From: Verrucomicrobiaceae bacterium
Lineage (GTDB): Bacteria > Verrucomicrobiota > Verrucomicrobiia > Verrucomicrobiales > Verrucomicrobiaceae
Direction of reading: 5' to 3'
Assembly (NCBI GenBank): GCA_016795365.1
Contig: JAEUHN010000017.1
Location: forward strand, 310,001 to 374,000
Length of the DNA stretch: 64,000 nucleotides
The position numbers and the translations under genes were made by a program. This document shows, one piece after another, positions 44,077 through 48,608 of the stretch (positions are counted from its first letter, which is position 1; the number at the start of each line of letters is the position of its first letter). The notes below the pieces were generated by a model, which saw only the letters and a list, made by a program, of their open reading frames with translations, was not told where the DNA came from and searched no databases.

Positions 44077-44151
44077 CCCCTTGTAGCCCAATGCAGAGGC
44101 ACTTGCCTCAGAAGCAAGTCAGTGCGGGTGCGACTCCTGCCAAGGGGACCA
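44077..44151 (+). tRNA. tRNA-Leu(CAG) with short variable loop, non-canonical elbow
   Basis: The acceptor CCCCTTG (44077-44083) pairs perfectly with CAAGGGG (44141-44147), then A and encoded CCA. The anticodon stem CTTGC/GCAAG has loop CTCAGAA, anticodon CAG at 44109-44111. The T-arm GCGGG/CCTGC has loop TGCGACT. The variable region is only five bases (TCAGT), whereas Leu tRNAs of bacteria carry a long variable arm. Either LeuRS recognition differs or the tRNA is charged with something else. Confidence 0.82.
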
Positions 44152-44161
44152 ATTTCCAAAT

Positions 44162-44237
44162 GCTCTCGTAGCTCAATAGACAGAGTGCCGCGCTTCGAAC
44201 GCGGAGGTTGCGGGTGCAAGTCCTGCCGAGAGCGCCA
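44162..44237 (+). tRNA. tRNA-Arg(TCG), non-canonical elbow
   Basis: The acceptor GCTCTCG (44162-44168) pairs perfectly with CGAGAGC (44227-44233), then G and encoded CCA. The D-arm GCTC/GAGT has loop AATAGACA. The anticodon stem CCGCG/CGCGG has loop CTTCGAA, anticodon TCG at 44195-44197. The T-arm GCGGG/CCTGC has loop TGCAAGT. Confidence 0.88.
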
Positions 44238-44243
44238 ATCAAA

Positions 44244-44336
44244 GGAGCGTGACCACGACAAGCGAGCGTGCGTGGTTTGCTAAGCCAACGGTGCCACATC
44301 TTGCGGCATGAGGTGCAAGTCCTCCGCGCTCCGCCA
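44244..44336 (+). tRNA. tRNA-Ser(GCT), class II, non-canonical elbow
   Basis: The acceptor GGAGCGT (44244-44250) pairs with GCGCTCC (44326-44332; one G-U), then G and encoded CCA. The D-arm CACG/CGTG has loop ACAAGCGAG. The anticodon loop TTGCTAA gives GCT at 44279-44281. A long variable arm (TGCC/GGCA) marks class II as expected for Ser. The T-arm has four pairs and loop TGCAAGT. Confidence 0.82.
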
Positions 44337-44345
44337 TTTCTTCTT

Positions 44346-44421
44346 CACCGCGTCGTCTAGCCAGACAGGACGTCGGCCTTTCAAGCCGAGAACACGGGAG
44401 CGAAACCCGTCGCGGTGGCCA
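44346..44421 (+). tRNA. tRNA-Glu(TTC), non-canonical elbow
   Basis: The acceptor CACCGCG (44346-44352) pairs perfectly with CGCGGTG (44411-44417), then G and encoded CCA. The D-arm GTCT/GGAC has loop AGCCAGACA. The anticodon stem TCGGC/GCCGA has loop CTTTCAA, anticodon TTC at 44380-44382. The T-arm ACGGG/CCCGT has loop AGCGAAA. Confidence 0.88.
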
Positions 44422-44428
44422 TTTCATC

Positions 44429-44502
44429 GGACCTCAAGCATTGAAGTGATGCAGCGTGCTTTTAACGCGCAGAGCAGGGAGCGTTACCCTGGTGGTCCAC
44501 CA
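44429..44502 (+). tRNA. tRNA-Lys(TTT), non-canonical elbow
   Basis: The acceptor GGACCTC (44429-44435) pairs with GTGGTCC (44492-44498) in six of seven positions, then A and encoded CCA. The D-arm GCAT/ATGC has loop TGAAGTG. The anticodon stem GCGTG/CGCGC has loop CTTTTAA, anticodon TTT at 44461-44463. The T-arm CAGGG/CCCTG has loop AGCGTTA, identical to the Trp unit. Confidence 0.85.
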
Positions 44503-44520
44503 ATCGTCAAAACCTCACAC

Positions 44521-44544
44521 GGCAGTGAGATCGGAGTTACTTCG
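44521..44544 (+). repeat. GGCAGTGAG...GTTACTTCG element, copy 1
   Basis: The first of three copies of a motif GGCAGTGAG - 3 to 5 nt - GGRGTTACTTCG (others at 44719-44741 and 44862-44884). The GTGAG half pairs with CTCAC just upstream to form a small hairpin with loop ACGGCA. Each copy stands directly before an aberrant tRNA-like unit. Confidence 0.6.
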
Positions 44545-44669
44545 TAGCTCAAGAGTAGAGCAGCGGCTCAAAACCGTTGGTTGCAGGTGCGAGCGCCATG
44601 CCGCGGAGCGGTATTTCAAAACGCGAAGCGCAAAATGCACAGGCGAAGCCAATCCTGCCAAGCGCTTCC
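44538..44669 (+). tRNA. tRNA-like unit Leu(CAA) with T-loop insertion, acceptor unresolved
   Basis: The D-arm GCTC/GAGC has loop AAGAGTA. The anticodon loop CTCAAAA gives CAA at 44569-44571. The T-stem GCAGG (44583-44587) pairs with CCTGC (44654-44658), enclosing 66 nt that begin TGCGAGC and are homologous to the insertion in the Gly unit (shared GCCxTGCCGC, AGCGG, GCGAAGC, GGCGAAGCCAA). No clean 7-bp acceptor or CCA is visible. The 5' strand TACTTCG belongs to the repeated GTTACTTCG element. It may be non-functional as an adaptor. Short variable loop again despite the Leu anticodon. Confidence 0.5.
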
Positions 44670-44725
44670 GCGCATCATACCTCCGATCGTCTTTCTCCGC
44701 GTTCCAATCATCGCCAGGGCAGTGA

Positions 44726-44768
44726 GGCGGGAGTTACTTCGCTGTTAACGAAACCAAACCTCCCGCCA
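44726..44768 (+). tRNA. Armless mini-tRNA-like element, anticodon Asn(GTT)
   Basis: Only two stems are present. The outer stem GGCGGGAG (44726-44733) pairs with CTCCCGCC (44760-44767). An inner stem TTCG/CGAA (44738-44741, 44749-44752) carries the loop CTGTTAA, a perfect anticodon loop for GTT. D- and T-arms are absent. The 3' end can be read as G73 followed by CCA (44765-44768). It is preceded by the GGCAGTGAG element. It could be an armless tRNA, a processing signal or a degenerate remnant. Confidence 0.4.
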
Positions 44769-44800
44769 GCGTTTCTCCCTGGCATTCTATTTCTAATTGT

Positions 44801-44857
44801 TGTCTGCGGGCAGAATGCCCGCCGCACTTGGGACAGGCAAGATGCCTGTCCTACTTC
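44801..44857. repeat. Twin palindromic intergenic repeat
   Basis: Two adjacent perfect hairpins: GCGGGCA/TGCCCGC (44806-44822) and GGACAGGCA/TGCCTGTCC (44831-44851), each with a 3-nt loop. The sequence style (GGACAGGCAAGATGCCTGTCC) is that of dispersed palindromic repeats I know from several environmental phyla. Confidence 0.75.
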
Positions 44858-44860
44858 ACG

Positions 44861-44984
44861 AGGCAGTGAGCATCGGGTTACTTCGACTCAAGATCGCGTG
44901 GTCGCCGGTTCGAATCCGGCTCGTCCCAACTTCGACGGGACGATAGCTCAGTGGTAGAGCGCGTAACGTCCCGCTGCACTTTTC
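44861..44984 (+). ncRNA. YrlA-type Y RNA candidate with circularly permuted tRNA-like module
   Basis: The 3' half of a canonical-looking tRNA precedes its 5' half. The T-arm GCCGG-TTCGAAT-CCGGC (44904-44920) and acceptor strand TCGTCCC (44921-44927) are joined by a 9-nt loop to acceptor strand GGGACGA (44937-44943). The D-arm GCTC-AGTGGTA-GAGC (44946-44960) follows. The open ends pair as an extended stem: GCAG/CTGC (44863-44866, 44974-44977), CGGG/CCCG (44874-44877, 44970-44973) and TTAC/GTAA (44878-44881, 44963-44966), with asymmetric bulges. Bacterial YrlA RNAs are known to join a Ro-binding helix to exactly such a permuted tRNA mimic, and a Ro60 gene lies downstream. A T-rich tract (ACTTTTCT) follows. 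Confidence 0.7.
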
Positions 44985-45008
44985 TCCTCGTGGTTGTGAA
45001 GGTCGGCT

Positions 45009-45740
45009 TTACTGGGCGGGTTTGAGAGAAATCTCAGCCCACCCTTCTTGCTTGTCGTTCAGCAGCCAGAACGTTTCCTGGAGTCCGTCCGTGAGTGTGG
45101 TTGGCGCGTGCTTGGGATTCGTTTCCCAGTAGCCGCTCGCTACTGCAGTCGCTCCTAACAGGATGTTCTTGCCGCCACGCAGCACTTCCACTTCTGCCAA
45201 CCCACCACGCTGATTTACAAGCTCAGCAACCTCGATGCGAATTTTGTCCCATTTGATCGCAGGAATCTCAAATTCATCCTTTGTTTGCTTGTCTGGATTC
45301 CACGTCAGTTTCAGGCCCTTTTGTTTCCAAACCTCTCGTCCGCTTTCGCTAAGGATCACGTTGATCTTCTTCGTCCCCCGATCGCCTTTGCCTCCATTGT
45401 TTTGGTTCCAGATCACGAGCTTGTCATGAAGTGCACCTGCAGCAATGGCGGGTAGAAGCCCGAGGCTATCGATCTCTTTTTGTATGGTCGCAGAAGCCGA
45501 CACGTCGCCTTTGCTGCCATAAGCCTTCTTTAATGCCTCAAGGAAATCTGCGTAACGCTTCTTGATGGGATCAGTAGCGGCCTTCATTTGCTGATCATAT
45601 CCTATGCGAGCCTTGGCAAGCTCTGGAGGCTCTGAACCAACAGACTGTGCACAGACTTGAGAGAATGAAACGCTGAAAACCACCACGGCGAGCAGCTCGC
45701 TACTCAGCGACAAACGAGACGGAGGAGGATTCGAATTCAT
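45009..45740 (-). CDS. Secreted protein with C-terminal F5/8-type (discoidin-like) domain
   Basis: The 243-residue protein has a signal peptide (LSSELLAVVVFSVSFSQVCA). A helical region about 35-105 is Lys/Glu-rich (KARIGYDQQMKAATDPIKKR). A beta-sandwich-like C-terminal part follows with the discoidin pattern GATAVASGYWETNPKHAPTT and TDGLQETFWLLNDK. This helix-plus-discoidin type is common in planctomycetes and verrucomicrobia and uncharacterised. It lies on the opposite strand between the Y RNA candidate and the Ro60 gene. The start at 45740 is fixed by the signal; longer frames are open upstream. Confidence 0.75.
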   Translation of the reverse strand: MNSNPPPSRLSLSSELLAVVVFSVSFSQVCAQSVGSEPPELAKARIGYDQQMKAATDPIKKRYADFLEALKKAYGSKGDVSASATIQKEIDSLGLLPAIAAGALHDKLVIWNQNNGGKGDRGTKKINVILSESGREVWKQKGLKLTWNPDKQTKDEFEIPAIKWDKIRIEVAELVNQRGGLAEVEVLRGGKNILLGATAVASGYWETNPKHAPTTLTDGLQETFWLLNDKQEGWAEISLKPAQ

Positions 45741-45858
45741 AAAATCGCGCCAAGGGTGATTCCCGAGCCGCAATAACTCAAGCCTATAAATCATTAAACT
45801 CAGCCCCGAGTGGGGCGGAATAACAAAGCGAAGGGCACAGCCCTGAAAACACCACCAC

Positions 45859-45864
45859 AGGAGG
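45859..45864 (+). promoter_or_regulatory. Strong ribosome-binding site of the Ro60 gene
   Basis: AGGAGG lies seven bases before the ATG at 45872, stronger than at most starts in the window. It fixes this start. Confidence 0.8.
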
Positions 45865-45871
45865 ATCAACT

Positions 45872-47299
45872 ATGTTCTTCAATACCCAACGCAAAGCCCC
45901 CACCAAAACCACCAACCTCGCCGGCGGCGAAGCTTTCACCGAGACGCCGAAGCTCGAACTCGTGTCCGTGCTGCTCACCAGCACGCTCAAGGACGAGTTC
46001 TACCGCAAGGCCGATGCGACCGTGAAGCGCGTGAAGCAGCTCGTGGCCGAGATCCCGGACAAGTCGTTCAGCGCGAAGGCCGCTGTGTATGCCCGCAATG
46101 AAGCGGGGATGCGCAGCGTGACGCACCTCGTCGCGGGTGAGATCGCGAAGGCCGTCAAAGGCCAGGCGTGGACCGCGCCTTTCTATCGCAAACTCTGCCG
46201 TCGCCCGGATGACGCGCTCGAAATCCTCGCGTGCTACACCGCGCAGTATGGCCGCCCGATCCCGAACGCCCTCAAAAAGGGTCTCGGTCAGGCGCTTGCC
46301 GAGTTCGATGGGTATCAGCTCGCCAAGTATCGTCGTCAGGGTGCCGAGCTTTCGCTCGTGGACTTGGTGAATCTCGTTCACCCGCCCCACAGCGAACCGC
46401 TGGCGCAACTCATGAAGGGCTCTCTCGCTCCTGCGGAAACGTGGGAGACCAAGCTCACGCAGGCTGGCCAGAAGGCCGAGTCGGAAGACGAAGCCGAGGC
46501 CAACAAAGCGGAAGCCTGGGAGCAGCTCATCACCTCGCGCAAGTTGGGCTACTTCGCCCTGCTGCGGAACCTGCGGAACATCCTCACCGCCGTGCCGCAC
46601 CTCATCGACGATGTGATTGCGCTGCTCACGGATGAACGCCTCATCAAGCGTTCGCTCGTGCTGCCGTTCCGATACACGACCGCCTTCGAGGCGCTGGAGA
46701 AGGATCATCCAAACGGAGTTCTGCGAGTGATCGCAGCGCTCAGTGAGGCGGTGGATTTTTCGTTGCAAAACGTGCCGAAGTTCCCGGGCAAGACCTTGGT
46801 CGCGCTCGATGGGTCCGGTTCGATGATGGGACGTCCGATCAAGATCGGCTCCCTCTTCGCGGCGGTGCTGGCGAAAGCCAACGACGCCGACGTGATGCTC
46901 TTCAGCGACGACGCGAAGTATGTCGCGCTCAACAAACGCGACAGCACGCTCACGCTCGCCCGCTGGCTGGAAAGCCAGTGCGCCTCCGCCGGGACGAACT
47001 TCCACGCCATCTTCCAGCGCGCGAACCGCGCCTACGATCGCGTGCTCATCCTCAGCGACATGCAAGGCTGGATCGGAGGCCACGCGCCAACGGCAACGTT
47101 CGCGCAGTGGAAGGCGAAGCACTCGGCGAACCCGAAGGTCTTCTCCTTCGACCTCAACGGCTACGGCACCCTTCAGTTCCCTGAACGCGAAGTGTATGCC
47201 CTCGCCGGCTGGTCGGACAAGAGCCTGGAGATGCTCCAGTTCCTCGACGCCGACAAACGGGCGCTGATCAACGAGATCGAGAAGATCCAGTTGGTGTAG
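45872..47299 (+). CDS. rsr: Ro60/TROVE-domain RNA-binding protein (Rsr)
   Basis: The 475-residue bacterial Ro60 orthologue is a ring of helical HEAT-like repeats (about 25-320) that binds Y RNA on its outer face and misfolded RNA 3' ends in its hole. TROVE motifs include TLKDEFYRKADATVKRVKQL, SFSAKAAVYARNEAGMRSVT and HLVAGEIAK. The C-terminal von Willebrand A domain (about 325-475) has an intact metal site: KTLVALDGSGSMMGRP (DxSxS), AGTNFHAIFQ and ILSDMQGW. In known systems Ro60 and Y RNA tether PNPase; pnp lies about 4 kb upstream. The Y RNA candidate and tRNA array lie immediately upstream, with one opposing gene between. Confidence 0.95.
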   Translation: MFFNTQRKAPTKTTNLAGGEAFTETPKLELVSVLLTSTLKDEFYRKADATVKRVKQLVAEIPDKSFSAKAAVYARNEAGMRSVTHLVAGEIAKAVKGQAWTAPFYRKLCRRPDDALEILACYTAQYGRPIPNALKKGLGQALAEFDGYQLAKYRRQGAELSLVDLVNLVHPPHSEPLAQLMKGSLAPAETWETKLTQAGQKAESEDEAEANKAEAWEQLITSRKLGYFALLRNLRNILTAVPHLIDDVIALLTDERLIKRSLVLPFRYTTAFEALEKDHPNGVLRVIAALSEAVDFSLQNVPKFPGKTLVALDGSGSMMGRPIKIGSLFAAVLAKANDADVMLFSDDAKYVALNKRDSTLTLARWLESQCASAGTNFHAIFQRANRAYDRVLILSDMQGWIGGHAPTATFAQWKAKHSANPKVFSFDLNGYGTLQFPEREVYALAGWSDKSLEMLQFLDADKRALINEIEKIQLV

Positions 47300-47402
47300 C
47301 GCGAGACAGTTCAACCTTTAACCAATCGTGTTGTCCCGGTGTCATGCCGGGGCAGCACGACCTCATGGACCGACACCGCTGCTCAAACTCAGCAGCATCG
47401 TC

Positions 47403-47984
47403 ATGAAAATATCCATCCACCAATCCACCGTCCTCGTCCTCAACAAGTGCTGGCAGGCTATCGACACGAAGACGCCTGCGCAGGCTTTCTGCATGATGGC
47501 GGGCGATAGTGCTACAGCGCTCGACATTGGCGACGACGGCACCATGACGCCCGCGCGGTGGGAGGATTGGCTGAAGCTGCCGGTGCGCGCTCGGGATACC
47601 AGCGTGGGGACGGCGCGCGGTTTGATCCGTGTGCCGACGGTGATCGTGCTCGCGCGATTCGCGAAGGTGCCGAAGCGTCGGCCTCGGTTCTCGCTGCACA
47701 ATGTGTGGGAACGCGATGGCGGCAGGTGCCAATACACGGGCCGCAAGCTGAAGCCGAGCGAAGGCAACATCGACCACATCGTGCCGCGCTCGCGTGGAGG
47801 CTCGACATCGTGGGAAAACTGCGTGCTCGCGCACCGCGAGATCAACACGAAGAAGGCCGACCGCACGCCGGAGGAAGCGGGGCTCAAGTTGTTGCGTGCG
47901 CCATCGGTGCCGAAGGAACTGCCCATGCACCTGTTCATCTCCAATCATCACGGTGTGCGTGACTGGGAGATGTTCATTGAATAA
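47403..47984 (+). CDS. HNH endonuclease
   Basis: The 193-residue protein has an N-terminal domain of about 95 residues (QSTVLVLNKCWQAIDTKTPA). An HNH nuclease domain follows: NVWERDGGRCQYTGRKLKPSEG, then NIDHIVPRSRGGSTSWENCVLAHREINTKKAD, with the DHI-P, GG-x-W-x-N and H residues intact. The usual second zinc-ligand CxxC pair is partly replaced (CQYTG has one Cys). Similar HNH proteins are stand-alone nucleases of unknown target. It follows the Ro60 gene by 103 nt in the same direction and may belong to the same unit. The ATG at 47403 is chosen over an open frame from 47328. Confidence 0.85.
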   Translation: MKISIHQSTVLVLNKCWQAIDTKTPAQAFCMMAGDSATALDIGDDGTMTPARWEDWLKLPVRARDTSVGTARGLIRVPTVIVLARFAKVPKRRPRFSLHNVWERDGGRCQYTGRKLKPSEGNIDHIVPRSRGGSTSWENCVLAHREINTKKADRTPEEAGLKLLRAPSVPKELPMHLFISNHHGVRDWEMFIE

Positions 47985-48086
47985 CCACACCCGGATGTCG
48001 AATGTTGAAGAAGGCGCTGCCGACTTTGATGTTCGACATTCGGCATTTCTTCGTCATCCATCATTCCGCATTCATCATTCACCACC

Positions 48087-48518
48087 ATGAGCTTCCCCAT
48101 TCGTTCCCCTCGCGACCGCGTCCGCAGCATTGCTGTCTTTGGTCGTATCCTCGACAAGATCCGTCTTCAAGCCAAGGAGGGCAAATTGCCCGAGGGCTAT
48201 CATCTTGGCCTTATCGCAGGCAGCCGCACCTTTGATGATCGCATCTGCAAGCTGCTCAACGTGGAGTTCGAAGCCTTGCAGGCTCGCACGCTCGAAGGTG
48301 GCACCGATGAAGAGATCCTGGAGTGGTGTTTTCAAACGGGCCGCAAACCAGACATCGAGCACATCGAGATCTTCAACGGGTTCATGGAGAAGCGCGGATG
48401 GAATGATGTGGCGACGCCGGGCTTCATCAAGCAGAAGGCTGAAGCTGGTCTCGCTGACCGCGATGACATCGTGACCTTCTTTGATCTGATGGACGTCGAG
48501 GAAGGACGGAAACCTTGA
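48087..48518 (+). CDS. DUF5069 domain protein
   Basis: The 143-residue protein matches the DUF5069 pattern: SPRDRVRSIAVFGRILDKIR at the start, LPEGYHLGLIAGSRTFDDRI in the middle and EIFNGFMEKRGWNDV near the end. It is soluble and predicted cytoplasmic. The family occurs mostly in verrucomicrobia and cyanobacteria and has no known function. It follows the HNH gene by 102 nt, and the shared terminator at 48554 ends the unit. Confidence 0.85.
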   Translation: MSFPIRSPRDRVRSIAVFGRILDKIRLQAKEGKLPEGYHLGLIAGSRTFDDRICKLLNVEFEALQARTLEGGTDEEILEWCFQTGRKPDIEHIEIFNGFMEKRGWNDVATPGFIKQKAEAGLADRDDIVTFFDLMDVEEGRKP

Positions 48519-48553
48519 TTCGCGAACGGTGCTTCAATTCAGATTACCAATGC

Positions 48554-48592
48554 AAAGAACCCATCCAGCTCGCACTGGATGGGTTCTTTGTT
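48554..48592. terminator. Bidirectional terminator between DUF5069 and gltB
   Basis: A perfect 15-bp stem (48554-48568 with 48575-48589) is flanked by A-rich and T-rich ends. It serves both convergent genes. Confidence 0.9.
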
Positions 48593-48608
48593 AATGGGGA
48601 TCGAACCT

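Noticed and set aside
43518-44768. Integron-like cassette array or attachment sites
   Set aside because: The spacers between units (TTTCATC-type) are short but carry no attC-like inverted core sites, and no integrase gene is present.
44801-44857. CRISPR repeat
   Set aside because: The twin hairpins occur once here without regularly spaced copies or cas genes; they look like a dispersed palindromic repeat.
44861-44984. Permuted tmRNA
   Set aside because: The order of parts would fit a permuted tmRNA, but there is no tag reading frame ending in a LAA-type sequence, the D-arm is a full canonical tRNA D-arm, and a Ro60 gene is adjacent, so a YrlA-type RNA fits better.
45866-47314. 482-codon minus-strand frame opposite the Ro60 gene
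   Set aside because: Shadow of the GC-rich Ro60 gene, whose TROVE and vWA motifs are intact.
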